Source of the DNA: Planctomycetales bacterium
GTDB taxonomy: Bacteria > Planctomycetota > Planctomycetia > Planctomycetales > Planctomycetaceae
DNA length: 64,000 nt
NCBI GenBank assembly: GCA_028285345.1
Contig: JANQPT010000051.1
Location: forward strand, 1-64,000
Direction: 5' to 3'
A model generated the notes under the pieces. It ran no database searches and had not been told where the DNA came from. It was given only the letters and a program-made list of their open reading frames with translations. A program made the translations under genes and the position numbers. Position 1 is the stretch's first letter. Every line of letters begins with the position of its first letter. This document shows positions 37,622 through 47,219 of the stretch, piece after piece.

Positions 37622-38371
37622 ATGTACAAAGTTGTGTTATTGCGACACGGTGAGAGTGATTGGAACAAGCAAAACCGGTTCACCGGCTGGACCGACGTCG
37701 ACCTGACGGAAGCCGGGATCGAACAGGCGCGAAGCGCCGGGCGCATTCTCAAAGAACAGGGATTCACGTTCGATCAGGCATACACGTCGGTGCTCAAACG
37801 GGCAATCCGCACGCTCTGGCTGACGCTGGATGAGATGGACTTGATGTGGATTCCGGTCGAGCGAGACTGGCGGCTCAATGAACGGCATTACGGCGATTTG
37901 CAGGGACTGAATAAGGCTGAGACGGCGCAGAAATTCGGCGACGAGCAAGTGTTGGTCTGGCGTCGGAGCTACGACACGCCGCCGCCGCCGCTCGCGGAAG
38001 ACGACGAGCGTTACCCCGGACGCGATCCCCGGTACGCGAATTTGAGCAAGGAGCAATTGCCCCTGACCGAGTGCCTCAAAGATACCGTCGAGCGGTTCAT
38101 GCCGTATTGGCACGAAACGATCGCCCCGGCGATCAAGGCAGGCAAGAAGGTCATCATCGCCGCCCACGGCAATAGCCTGCGGGCTCTGGTGAAATACTTG
38201 GATGACGTTAGCGAAGAAGAGATTGTGGGGCTTAATATCCCGACGGGTGTGCCGTTGGTTTATGAACTCGATGAAAACCTGCAGCCGCTGCGGCACGAAT
38301 ATCTTGGTGACCAAGAGGCGATCAAAGCGGCGATGGACGCGGTTGCGAAGCAGGGGAAGGCGTCGGGTTGA
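37622..38371 (+). CDS. gpmA: 2,3-bisphosphoglycerate-dependent phosphoglycerate mutase
   Basis: 249 residues, normal length. [29 protein letters not shown] contains the catalytic His of the RHGE motif. [26 protein letters not shown] is the dPGM-specific block with the acid catalyst Glu. [19 protein letters not shown] holds the second His. It interconverts 3- and 2-phosphoglycerate in glycolysis. ATG 37622 was chosen because homology starts there. Confidence 0.96.
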   Translation: MYKVVLLRHGESDWNKQNRFTGWTDVDLTEAGIEQARSAGRILKEQGFTFDQAYTSVLKRAIRTLWLTLDEMDLMWIPVERDWRLNERHYGDLQGLNKAETAQKFGDEQVLVWRRSYDTPPPPLAEDDERYPGRDPRYANLSKEQLPLTECLKDTVERFMPYWHETIAPAIKAGKKVIIAAHGNSLRALVKYLDDVSEEEIVGLNIPTGVPLVYELDENLQPLRHEYLGDQEAIKAAMDAVAKQGKASG

Positions 38372-38382
38372 CGTGCGGGAAC

Positions 38383-38400
38383 TCCCGGCGGAGCCGGGGG
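38383..38400. repeat. REP-like palindrome, CCCCCGGC family, copy 3 (inverted)
   Basis: TCCCGGCGGAGCCGGGGG followed by CTGAGAG: the reverse complement of copy 1 including its CTCTCAG flank, with one stem mismatch. Located 12 bases after gpmA. Confidence 0.7.
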
Positions 38401-38608
38401 CTGAGAGTAGGGCGCGATTCGAGATGGCGTGGTTATTGCGCGAACATGCCGTCAAAAAAGTGCTTAATTGCTCTGGACGCGATGGACGACATTTGGGAGA
38501 CTCCCCGCCCTCTCAAACTCTCAACTACCATCACAACTTCATCCATCCACGCGCCCCCGATACGCACGGCTCCGCCGAAGAGTGTGGGTTGCCAGGAGGA
38601 ATCCGTCC

Positions 38609-38899
38609 ATGCGTCCCTGTCTGATCTTTCTCTTCGTGGCGACTTCGTTGCTGTCTCAAGGCTGTGCGATGTTCAATGCCGGCAAGGATCTGTCGAGGTC
38701 AACGGCACAGGCATTTACGCCCAACCCGCGCGACTATCAGGATGGAGACATCGGTACTGGCGATGATTCGTGGACCGAGTACGGTGTCAACGCCCGCAGC
38801 GAAACAGGCACCACCAAACTGAACGACCCGATCGGCAAGTTTGGGCACAGCGACAAAGCCAAGTCGATCGAAGAAAGCCTGGGTTTTGAGTACGAGTAA
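38609..38899 (+). CDS. Small lipoprotein
   Basis: 96 residues. The signal sequence MRPCLIFLFVATSLLSQGC has a lipobox-like LSQGC. The mature part is hydrophilic and ends in an acidic ESLGFEYE. A strong AGGAGGA lies 8 bases before ATG 38609, which decides the start over a longer open frame. No family recognised. The mature region has no further membrane segment. Confidence 0.75.
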   Translation: MRPCLIFLFVATSLLSQGCAMFNAGKDLSRSTAQAFTPNPRDYQDGDIGTGDDSWTEYGVNARSETGTTKLNDPIGKFGHSDKAKSIEESLGFEYE

Positions 38900-39088
38900 G
38901 CTGCACCCCGTACTCAGGTCGTCATCCGCCGCCGGACGCTTGCGATGAGAAGTCCGCGGTATAAAACCCGCAACTTCCCCATATCACATCGAGCGACACG
39001 GCTGATTTGCGGCGCGGAATTCTGTAGGATAGTCGGAGCGTGAGATACGCGACTTCGCATCCAACAACCCGTGCTGCCGAGCGGTTCA

Positions 39089-39622
39089 ATGTGGTTCAAG
39101 AGCAAGGAACGAACAAGCAGCTTGCTGATCGTACTGGTCGTCGCGGCTTTAATCGTGATGATCAAGCTTAAATCGCACGAGCGGCGATTTCTGGACCGAC
39201 TCGAAACCGTTGCGCCGCCGGAAGACTCGACCGACGTTTCGGCGCTGCATCACGGTGGCTATTCGAATGTGATTGTCTCGTTCAAGATCGAAGACGAATT
39301 TGCGCCGCCGCTGCCCGAACATGCGGAGCCGATCGGGACACTCAAGCGGTTTTACTTCACGGCCGACAACTACGACCCCCAGACCCGCACCTATTCGAAG
39401 ACCTTTCAATCGGATGCCGTCAAAATCGCCGAACTTGAGGCCGATCTTGCGGCGAACAGGTACCAAAATTATCGCCTGCACATCGTCGATCCGGACAAGG
39501 CCGACTATGCGTTTTTCGGACGGCTCACGGTCGAATGTGGTGACGGATCGAGTGCGAAACAAGTCGTGGACGAAAAGCACCGTGCATGGGGTGTTGCCGC
39601 TGCACCGGAAACAGACGGCTAG
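39089..39622 (+). CDS. Membrane-anchored hypothetical protein
   Basis: 177 residues from ATG 39089 (GTG 39071 is an alternative). One membrane segment near residues 9-24 (SLLIVLVVAALIVMI) follows a short basic N-terminus. The rest is a soluble domain with repeated Phe/Tyr-rich strands (IVSFKIEDEF, FYFTADNYDPQTRTYSKTF). No family recognised. Its TAG stop is formed by the left end of the inverted-repeat element at 39620-39753. Confidence 0.65.
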   Translation: MWFKSKERTSSLLIVLVVAALIVMIKLKSHERRFLDRLETVAPPEDSTDVSALHHGGYSNVIVSFKIEDEFAPPLPEHAEPIGTLKRFYFTADNYDPQTRTYSKTFQSDAVKIAELEADLAANRYQNYRLHIVDPDKADYAFFGRLTVECGDGSSAKQVVDEKHRAWGVAAAPETDG

Positions 39623-39753
39623 GCTTTGTCCGGAAAGTCATTTCAGGGTGTCTGGGGTCGGACGTTAGTCCGCCCCCAGGTTCAGTATCTGGAGGCGCGC
39701 TTTGCTCGACCGCAGCCACCCATGATCAATTCGGAGTTTTCCGACAAAGGCTA
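39620..39753. mobile_element. MITE-like element with TA-flanked terminal inverted repeats
   Basis: Left end TAGGCTTTGTCCGGAAA (39620-39636) and right end, read inverted, TAGCCTTTGTCGGAAA (39753-39738). The TIRs differ by one mismatch and one missing base, and both outer edges are TA, as in IS630/mariner-type insertions. The interior is about 100 bases and has its own hairpin (CTGGGGTCGGAC / GTCCGCCCCCAG). No coding capacity. Alternatively it is a bidirectional terminator. Confidence 0.45.
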
Positions 39754-42195
39754 GCGCGACTCGTCCGCGGACACCAGCCGGACGCGCAGTTCAGCGGAAA
39801 CCGGGAGGCGGCCCGACTTGAGAATTGACAACATGGCTGCCGGCAGCGAAGTCGCAACGGCCCTGTCGTCGACGCGCGGCACCTCGGCGGGCTGTGTCGT
39901 GAAGGCGCGAACCAAAACGTTAGTGCGGTCGCCGACCGCGAACGAGTCAGGCGGATCGACTTTCAGCGTGATCGTTTCGCGGCCGGAGGAGACTTGCAGT
40001 TCCCGTTGCATCAGCCGGGTTTGTTGCTCATCGGCGGTCACGACTTCGATGCGAAGGTTCGATGTGAGCTTGCGAGAACAAGAGATTCGCACGGGCAGAT
40101 CAAACGGCCGGCCGCCGCGAACTTGGACGACCGGTTGGTCGCTGTCCAAGGCGAGTTTTAACAGGCCCCCCTCAACGGTGATCGCGATGCTGTTATCCGG
40201 AGCCGGCATCCGGCTAATGAGTTGCCGCACTCGGCCGTCGACATCCGGCACGTCCGCTTGTGCGATCAAGAGCATACGGTATGCGTCCAAGGTTTCAGAG
40301 TGGTCCGGGACGAAGACGGGATAATAGACTTGCTCCGCCCCCGCGGGCACAATCACGTCCGCTCCGAGCAACCCTTGCCTGAACTTGAACGATTGATAGG
40401 AGTCGGCCCGGACGACGAAGGGGCGGTCAAATCCGTGCAACCGCTTCGTCTCGATCGGCGCTAAGTGTGTCGTGCCGCGATGCACGGTCCGTTCGTCGGA
40501 CTCGACGGGCGAAATATCGATCCGCGGCTTCATGGCTGTAGCGACTAACGTTTTTGACAACGAACCGCCGGCAGCCTGTGCGGACGCCACCGATTTGAGT
40601 TGTTTGCCGTCCGCCTCAGCAACGCCGATGACCGTAACCAGTGAGGCGGCAACTGGAACGTCGGCTGCTGAATTGAGCGAAATCTTCAACTCCGATTTCG
40701 CGGCCGGCACGGTCAATGTCTCCGGCACCTTCACGCCGGGCGGTAATCCCTCAAGTTCGATTTTGATTTCACCATCAAATCCGTCACGGCGGATCGCTTT
40801 GACGGTCAGTTCAGCCTTTTCACCTTGCTGGATGTTCAACCGCTGTGGAATCTGCAGGTCAAACGAAGGATGCGGGTGATCGACCACCAGCCGATAGACG
40901 GCCGCCGCACCGGCGTTGCCCGACTGGTCTGAGACGACAATCTCGTAGGCGCCATCTTTCGGGGCCGTCCAGTGCAGACCTGCGTCGGTCGATCCCGGCA
41001 GGTCGTCGTTCTCCAGCAATTGCGTGCCATCAGGCCCAAACATTGCGAGATGTAGATCCAGCGGAAACTGTCCCGTCCGCGACCGCGCGGCAATCGACCA
41101 CACTTCATCTTTTTTGGCTGAGAGACGATAGCGGTGCGTCTCCCCCCGCTTGTGGAAAACGCCCGTTACGCCGGTGGGCAATTTCAGCACGTCGAACGCG
41201 GAACTCCCCGAGTGCACGAACTCCTCAAAATCAGACACCACCAATGACAGCGGCTCCGCCAAGCCGACCGGACTTTTGAGCGGCCACGCAGAACCGCCGT
41301 TCTTCGGAAATTTCACGGCGATTCGTTGACGCTCCAGCTTGCTGATTCCGCCTTGAAACTCGGACATGAAGAAATCGACCAGCCGCGCTTGTCCCCTGAC
41401 GCCAGCAGCGGGGACGGCTGCAACGTACCGAGGCATCGCCGAAACCGATAGGCGATACACGAACGCCCGATTGCCGCGGTAGTCGAGCTCGCGAATGTTC
41501 AGCGAATAGTCTTGCCCCGCTTCGGCCGCAAAGGTGACGACAACGTCGGCGCCCCGCGTATCGGCCGCGTCAGCAACTTTCTTTCCCGTTCCGTCAAGCA
41601 CCTCCAACACACCGTGAAACTTCCCGCCAAGTCGACGGGCGGCGAGCACACAGGTGATCGGACCATCCTCTTGAGCGCGAAATGCATAGCGGTCGACTTC
41701 CTCGTTTTTCTCCAACCGTCCGCAAACTGTCACCGGCAACGAACCGATCGGCTGACCGGCGGATGTCTCTTCTTCCAACAGCTCTCGGTGCTGACCGACA
41801 ATGAACACGCCCGCCTCGCTGGTCCCGTTTGCGTTGGCGACTTGCCAATGAATCGGCCCTGTCGGAAAATCGGCCGGCAACGTCAGCCGCGCGGATATCT
41901 CGCGGGGCATCGGCGGGGGGTAATAAGCTTTGCTGCCAACGAAATAAGGCGGCGTCTGCTGAAACAGCGGCCCCAACTTGCCGGTAATCTCGAGTTTCAC
42001 GCGACGGTCATGAACGAAAAACTCCAAGTCGTCCGTCCAATTGAATCCGCCCAGTTTGACGTCGATGGTCTGTCCGGCCTGCGCTCCGGGCGGATAGATG
42101 TAACCGACCTGCGGATCGTGCGGCTGCGCGGCGCTCAAAAACGAAACGTGGAGGCAGAACAGACCAAACAGAAGACCGGCGCGGAGAAGCTTCAT
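39751..42195 (-). CDS. Exported pre-peptidase C-terminal (PPC) domain protein
   Basis: 814 residues with a signal peptide (LLRAGLLFGLFCLHVSFLSAA). IYPPGAQAGQTIDVKLGGFNW is the start common to PPC proteins paired with DUF1501 genes. VDRYAFRAQEDGPITCVLAARRLG is a first PPC-like beta domain and THRYRLSAKKDEVWSIAARSRTGQFPLDLHLAMFGPDGTQLLENDDLPGSTDAGLHWTAPKDGAYEIVVSDQSG a second. The C-terminal part is beta-sandwich repeats. Probably an extracellular adhesion or carbohydrate-binding protein. Last gene of the leftward unit, 4 bases after the DUF1501 stop. Confidence 0.82.
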   Translation of the reverse strand: MKLLRAGLLFGLFCLHVSFLSAAQPHDPQVGYIYPPGAQAGQTIDVKLGGFNWTDDLEFFVHDRRVKLEITGKLGPLFQQTPPYFVGSKAYYPPPMPREISARLTLPADFPTGPIHWQVANANGTSEAGVFIVGQHRELLEEETSAGQPIGSLPVTVCGRLEKNEEVDRYAFRAQEDGPITCVLAARRLGGKFHGVLEVLDGTGKKVADAADTRGADVVVTFAAEAGQDYSLNIRELDYRGNRAFVYRLSVSAMPRYVAAVPAAGVRGQARLVDFFMSEFQGGISKLERQRIAVKFPKNGGSAWPLKSPVGLAEPLSLVVSDFEEFVHSGSSAFDVLKLPTGVTGVFHKRGETHRYRLSAKKDEVWSIAARSRTGQFPLDLHLAMFGPDGTQLLENDDLPGSTDAGLHWTAPKDGAYEIVVSDQSGNAGAAAVYRLVVDHPHPSFDLQIPQRLNIQQGEKAELTVKAIRRDGFDGEIKIELEGLPPGVKVPETLTVPAAKSELKISLNSAADVPVAASLVTVIGVAEADGKQLKSVASAQAAGGSLSKTLVATAMKPRIDISPVESDERTVHRGTTHLAPIETKRLHGFDRPFVVRADSYQSFKFRQGLLGADVIVPAGAEQVYYPVFVPDHSETLDAYRMLLIAQADVPDVDGRVRQLISRMPAPDNSIAITVEGGLLKLALDSDQPVVQVRGGRPFDLPVRISCSRKLTSNLRIEVVTADEQQTRLMQRELQVSSGRETITLKVDPPDSFAVGDRTNVLVRAFTTQPAEVPRVDDRAVATSLPAAMLSILKSGRLPVSAELRVRLVSADESR

Positions 42196-42199
42196 GGGC

Positions 42200-43528
42200 T
42201 CACACCAACAATTCTTCAACGACGCGGCCGCCGTTGACCAGCGGCACCGGCCGGCCCAGAGGCGTGTAGTAGATCTTCGTGGAATCGATGCCCAATTGGC
42301 GGAAGATCGTGCGGTGCAGATCTTCGATGCCCACCGGTTCGGTGACCGGGGCAGCGGCGTGTTTGTCAGTGGCGCCGACAACTTGTCCCGGCTTGATTCC
42401 GCCGCCGGCCAGCAACACGCTCTGCGCCATCGACCAGTGGTCGCGGCCCGCGCGGCCGTTGATCCGCGGCGTACGGCCCATCTCGCCCATCATCACCACC
42501 AAGGTCGTGTCCAGCAGTCCCCGCTGCTCCAGATCGGTGACCAGCGCCGCGAACGCCCGGTCGGCGTGCGGGAAGAGATCCTTCTCCTGACTGGGGAAAC
42601 AATCGAAATGCGTATCCCAACTGCCATGATCGATGCCGATGAACCGGCAGCCCGCTTCGACCAGCCGCCGGCCGAGCAGCGCGCATTGGCCGAGCGACGT
42701 ATAACCGTATTCCTGCCGCACCTTTTCAGGTTCGGAACCGAGATCAAACGCGCGGCGGGCCTGTGGCGAAGTGATCAGATCGTACGCTTTTTCGTAGTAC
42801 GTCGACATCATCTCCGGCCGGCTCCGTTTGGCGGCCGATGCGCCGAGTCCTTCGAACTTCTGCAGCATCTGTTGGCGAGACTTTAACCGCTGGCTCGGCC
42901 GACCCGATTTGACGCGGAGGTCCTTGACCTCGAAGTCGGGCTGGACAGGATCGCTTTCAATCACAAACGGCGCGAACTCAGCGCCGTAAAATCCCGGACC
43001 GCCGGCGCCCATGCCGTTGGGAATGTTCACGTAGGGTGGGACCGCGCTTTTTGTCCCCAATTCGCGGGAGACGATCGATCCCATTGACGGGTACAACACG
43101 TTGGTGGGGATCCGCATGTTGCCGTCGGGAAAATCGGCCCGATAACCGGTGAAGGCGTAATGATATCCCGTGCTGTGGCCGTTGTCGTTGTGGCTGTGAC
43201 TGCGGAGGATGGTGAACTTATCCGCCACGCGGGCACAGAGCGGCTGATGCTCGCCGACGAACGTTCCCGGCACTGAGGTGGCAATCGGATAGTACGGTCC
43301 GCGAATCTCGGCGGGGGCGTCCGGCTTGAGATCCCACATGTCGATCGTGCTGGGACCCCCTTCAAGGAAGAGCATGATGCACGCCGTCGCGGGCGGCGAC
43401 TTTTCCGTCGCCGCCTGTGCCTGCATCTGCAATAGCGCGGGCAAGCTCAGCCCGGAAAGCAAACCGCTGCCGCCGATCTGCAGCGCCCGGCGTCGATTTA
43501 CGCGATCGCAATAGCTGCTGTGTGACAC
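42200..43528 (-). CDS. DUF1501 family protein (second)
   Basis: 442 residues from GTG 43528, which follows GAGGAG at 8 bases. The N-terminus (NRRRALQIGGSGLLSGLSLPALL) looks like a Tat signal. The body follows the family: IMLFLEGGPSTIDMWDLKPDAPAEIRGPY, LRSHSHNDNGHSTGYHYAFTG, FIGIDHGSWDTHFDCF, and MMGEMGRTPRINGRAGRDHWSMAQSVLLAGGGIKPGQVVGATD. It follows the DUF1549/1553 gene in the same unit, mirroring the pair at 11-16 kb. Confidence 0.92.
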   Translation of the reverse strand: MSHSSYCDRVNRRRALQIGGSGLLSGLSLPALLQMQAQAATEKSPPATACIMLFLEGGPSTIDMWDLKPDAPAEIRGPYYPIATSVPGTFVGEHQPLCARVADKFTILRSHSHNDNGHSTGYHYAFTGYRADFPDGNMRIPTNVLYPSMGSIVSRELGTKSAVPPYVNIPNGMGAGGPGFYGAEFAPFVIESDPVQPDFEVKDLRVKSGRPSQRLKSRQQMLQKFEGLGASAAKRSRPEMMSTYYEKAYDLITSPQARRAFDLGSEPEKVRQEYGYTSLGQCALLGRRLVEAGCRFIGIDHGSWDTHFDCFPSQEKDLFPHADRAFAALVTDLEQRGLLDTTLVVMMGEMGRTPRINGRAGRDHWSMAQSVLLAGGGIKPGQVVGATDKHAAAPVTEPVGIEDLHRTIFRQLGIDSTKIYYTPLGRPVPLVNGGRVVEELLV

Positions 43529-43575
43529 GGCGGCGTCTCCTCGCAGAAATCGTCCGATTCTGAACGCAGAACACA

Positions 43576-45984
43576 TCAACGATTGTATATGAATTCCTTG
43601 GAATTTAACAAGATCCACAACACGTCTTCCGCCGCGGCACGGCGGTCGTTTTGCTCAAATCGCTGCAGCAATAATTCGTATTCTTGGCCGGTCGGATACC
43701 GCGAGAGGGTGGCCAGCGTCAGTTCTTCAATGACCTTTCTCGGTTCCGCGTCTGCCCCGGCCAATATGCCGGCCCGTCCGGTACGCGACTGGATCTTGCT
43801 GAGAATCTCCGGCGAGTTCATCAAGTGCAATGCCTGGGCAATGCTCGGTTCGTTGCTCCGTTCGCATTCGCAGACGCTGGCCCGCACCGGCCGGCCGAAA
43901 ATCGTGAAGAAATACGACGTCTGCCGGTTGTCCCACACTTGTACCGCGCGAACGCCGCTGGGCAGCCCGGGGAATTTCTCCGGCACAGCGGTCGCCTGGC
44001 AGATCGCGTCCAATAAGACCTCCGCAGGCAATGCCTTCGGCCGCGCGTGTGAGAAGTTCTGCGCATCGTGTTGGTTGCCGGCGTTGGTCTGAAACGAGAG
44101 TTGATACACCCGCGAATTCAGCAGCGTCCGCGTAAATGCCTTGAGATCATATCGGCCGTCGCGGAGATGGCCCTCCAACTTGCTGAGCAGTGGTTCATTG
44201 GTCGCCGGGTTGGTGGCCCGCAGATCGTCCACCGGTTCCACCAGTCCGCGGCCAAAGTAGTGCGCCCAGAGCCGATTCGCGATCGCCCGCGCGAAAAATG
44301 GATTCTCCGGATGCGACATCCAGTCGGCCAGCAACCGGCGGCGGTCGACGATCTTCGAAAAATCGGTCGCCGTACCCCCCAGCGGGCGAGCGGGTACCGG
44401 CTTGCCTGTGCGGGGATGTTTCAAGTCCGCGCCGCCGCGGCTGAAGACCGCCTGATTGCCGCCGGGCAATGATTTCTTCTTCACGCCGGTGAAGAAACCG
44501 GCCAACGCGAAGTAGTCGTCCTGCCCCCACTTCTCGAACGGATGGTGATGGCACTGGGCGCATTCGATCCGCACTCCGAGGAACAATTGGCTGATCGAAC
44601 GGCTCAGTTTTTCGGGGTCATCGAGCACCGTGTAAAACGACGCCGGCCCTTCGGCGTAGGTGTCGCCCTGCGCGGTGATGATGTCCCGCACCAATTCATC
44701 GTAGGGCCGATTCTGCAGGATCTGCGACCGCAACCAGCGAGTCACAGCGACCGCGCCTTGCGGCTTGATCTTGTCGCGATCGACGCGGAGCAGGTCGGAC
44801 CACTTCATCGCCCAATAGTCGGCGTACTCCGGGCGGGCTAACAATCGGTCGATTAGCTTGGCCCGCTTATCAGGCGCAGAATCCTCCAAGAACTGCCGCG
44901 CTTCGTCGACCGTCGGCAGCATGCCGATGGTGTCCAAATAGACCCGCCGCAAAAACGTGGCGTCATCACACAGGTCGCTTGGTTGTATGCCGAGCCGCTC
45001 GAGTTTATCCCACACCAATTCATCAATGAAATTCTCCGCCGGGGGTCGCGTAAACTCGACGCCCGGTTGCGGCGACGTGATGCGGCAGACGGCGACTTGT
45101 CCCATGTAGCGGACCAAAATCGCCGCTTCGCCGGGGATCTGACCCGCTTGAATCAAGCCCAGCCGGTCCGGCTCGGCAATCAACGGGGCGTTCGATTCGT
45201 ATTCCGCTTCAGCGGTCACACAACGGCGATTGCCGGCGCTATCTATTGCGGTGACACGAATTTGATGTTGCTGCCCGGCCGTCAACACCGCTTCGCGCGG
45301 TTCCAACTCAATGGACGCGACTTGTGCAGACTGACCTTCAAACGGCGCACCCTCGGCGACCCAACGGAGAAGGCGGCGGTAGCCGAGACTCCCCTTGGGA
45401 ATCTTACGTCCTCCTCCGTGCGGCATTTCTGCGGAGGCCTTGCGAAGCAACAGGCTGCCGGCAGGCGCGGGCTGAAACAGCCGTCGCGTGCGTCCCTCGG
45501 CGGTGATCGCTTCGTAATCGGCGCGGGGATCGAAGCCGAACACGCTGAGCTTAAAGCCCGCTTTTCCTTCCGCTTTGCCGTGGCAACCGCCGGAATTACA
45601 GCGGGATTTCGTTAAAATCGGAATGACTTCGTGCTCAAACGACACCGCCGGAGGAGCGGCCAATCCGTGCACATCGACGGAAATCGATTGCGTGTTCGTG
45701 CCATGCTGAACGTCAATCACCGTCCGTCCCTCGCGGAGCGGGAAGACAACACCCCGCTCGTTGACGGACACGATCTCCGGATTGCGAACGGCAAACGCCA
45801 CGTCGCGTGTGCGGTCCCGTGTTGTCTGATCGGCGAGTTCGGTGACCAGCAATTGCTGCGACGCTTCAGGTCGATCGAGAACCACGTGAGCGGGGCTGAC
45901 GCGGATTTCCGCCGATAACGGCGCCGCATAGAGGGAGAGCGACGCAATCGAGATTAAGTAGAAACAGACCAAACGCCGCTGCAT
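43576..45984 (-). CDS. DUF1549-DUF1553 protein with N-terminal Ig-like domain and unusual heme motif
   Basis: 802 residues with a signal peptide (LISIASLSLYAAPLSA). The first 100 residues are an Ig/BIG2-like domain (VSPAHVVLDRPEASQQLLV...REGRTVIDVQHGTNTQ). Then SRCNSGGCHGKAEGKAGFKL gives a CX4CH motif in place of the usual CxxCH. DUF1549 (ENFIDELVWDKLERLGIQPSDL, RRVYLDTIGMLPTVDEARQFL) and ECAQCHHHPFEKW (a normal CxxCH) follow. DUF1553 ends the protein (NPFFARAIANRLWAHYFGRGLVEPVDDLR...). Export and a redox or sugar-related role are inferred. Confidence 0.92.
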   Translation of the reverse strand: MQRRLVCFYLISIASLSLYAAPLSAEIRVSPAHVVLDRPEASQQLLVTELADQTTRDRTRDVAFAVRNPEIVSVNERGVVFPLREGRTVIDVQHGTNTQSISVDVHGLAAPPAVSFEHEVIPILTKSRCNSGGCHGKAEGKAGFKLSVFGFDPRADYEAITAEGRTRRLFQPAPAGSLLLRKASAEMPHGGGRKIPKGSLGYRRLLRWVAEGAPFEGQSAQVASIELEPREAVLTAGQQHQIRVTAIDSAGNRRCVTAEAEYESNAPLIAEPDRLGLIQAGQIPGEAAILVRYMGQVAVCRITSPQPGVEFTRPPAENFIDELVWDKLERLGIQPSDLCDDATFLRRVYLDTIGMLPTVDEARQFLEDSAPDKRAKLIDRLLARPEYADYWAMKWSDLLRVDRDKIKPQGAVAVTRWLRSQILQNRPYDELVRDIITAQGDTYAEGPASFYTVLDDPEKLSRSISQLFLGVRIECAQCHHHPFEKWGQDDYFALAGFFTGVKKKSLPGGNQAVFSRGGADLKHPRTGKPVPARPLGGTATDFSKIVDRRRLLADWMSHPENPFFARAIANRLWAHYFGRGLVEPVDDLRATNPATNEPLLSKLEGHLRDGRYDLKAFTRTLLNSRVYQLSFQTNAGNQHDAQNFSHARPKALPAEVLLDAICQATAVPEKFPGLPSGVRAVQVWDNRQTSYFFTIFGRPVRASVCECERSNEPSIAQALHLMNSPEILSKIQSRTGRAGILAGADAEPRKVIEELTLATLSRYPTGQEYELLLQRFEQNDRRAAAEDVLWILLNSKEFIYNR

Positions 45985-46154
45985 ATCGCTAGGCTCCGGT
46001 TGCAGCAGGGATGAAACGTATGTTTATAGCTTAACGCGTTGTTGCGCGGCGCTCAATTGCCCGAGATCGGTCTGTCATTGGCGTCGCGATGGCCGCGTGC
46101 GTCGATCGGGGAACTCCCGTGGCTAAGTCGGCGAGAAGTTCATCCAAATTCGCA

Positions 46155-47219
46155 TCACCGCTGATAGATCGGCAAGTATTGGTACTCGACCGTCAGCGAC
46201 AGCACGGCCATCGTCGTGGTGTAGACCGCACCGATCCGTTTCTCGCTGCCGTTGCCGGCGATCCAACTGCCGTCGGGAGCTTGTTTTTCCAGCAGAACCT
46301 TGCGGATCTGATCCCGCATCGCAGGCCAATATTTGCCTCCCATTTGAAACATCCCCACGCCGCAATAGTAGACGCCGTAAAAGTAATACGTCTCGTCGTA
46401 GCGGAGCGGGTTTTGCAAGAGGTACTCAGCCCCCCGCAAGGCCTCGTCGCAATGGTGTTCGCCGCAGATCTCCAGCGCGAGTATCCCGGTCCCGGTGCGG
46501 ACCGACGTGATACTGCCGCCCGGCTGATAGGCAAATCCTTTTTCTTCCGCGCTGTTGCAGCGCTTGACGTAGGCGACGGCACGATCGATGTTTTCTGCGG
46601 GAACGTCGCAGCCCAGATTCTTGGCCGCCCGCAGCGCCAGCAGTTGCCAGCCCGACACGCTCAGGTCGCTGTCGCTGCTGCGGATTTGATACCGCCAGCC
46701 GCCGGAATTCCGTTCGGACTTGGGGACATTTTGGGCGGTCAGGATCACGCGAACCGCTTTCTCCAGCGCGGCACGGACTCTTTTCGATCGTTCCGGCGAG
46801 ACCATGCCGGCGACTTCGGCCAGCATTAGCGTGCTTACGCCGTGGCTGTACATTGGGCCATGGCTCGTGCGATAGGCCAACAGTCCGTCGTCATATTTTC
46901 CGCTGCGCTGATGATCAACGACCCAGTCGATGCCCCGTTCGATCTGTTCGGCGTAAGGACCTTTGCCGGGAACGTGTCCGGCGGCAAGGAACGCCATCAC
47001 TCCCAACGAGGTCGTTGCGGTCGATTCTCCGTACGCGTCCGACTCCCAGCAGCCGGAGGGCTTTTGTGTTTTGGCCAGGTACTCCAATGCCCGCGCCACG
47101 GCGGAATCGACGCGGCGTTCCTCTGCGGTCGGCGGGTCAGCACGCAGCGGTGCGGCAGTCCAACAGATCACCATTGGAACAACACACAACACGCGCAGAA
47201 TTAAGGAGCGGACCGTCAT
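46155..47219 (-). CDS. Exported squalene-cyclase/prenyltransferase-repeat protein
   Basis: 354 residues from ATG 47219. The signal peptide is LILRVLCVVPMVICWTAAPLRA. The mature part has QW-type alpha/alpha barrel repeats: ALEYLAKTQKPSGCWESDAYGESTATTSLGVMAFL, GIDWVVDHQRSGKYDDGLL, and AYVKRCNSAEEKGFAYQPGGSITSVRTGTGILAL. No DxDD of a true squalene cyclase was seen, so catalysis is doubtful; a protein or glycan-binding barrel is likelier. The start overlaps the isochorismatase-like gene by 4 bases. Confidence 0.82.
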   Translation of the reverse strand: MTVRSLILRVLCVVPMVICWTAAPLRADPPTAEERRVDSAVARALEYLAKTQKPSGCWESDAYGESTATTSLGVMAFLAAGHVPGKGPYAEQIERGIDWVVDHQRSGKYDDGLLAYRTSHGPMYSHGVSTLMLAEVAGMVSPERSKRVRAALEKAVRVILTAQNVPKSERNSGGWRYQIRSSDSDLSVSGWQLLALRAAKNLGCDVPAENIDRAVAYVKRCNSAEEKGFAYQPGGSITSVRTGTGILALEICGEHHCDEALRGAEYLLQNPLRYDETYYFYGVYYCGVGMFQMGGKYWPAMRDQIRKVLLEKQAPDGSWIAGNGSEKRIGAVYTTTMAVLSLTVEYQYLPIYQR

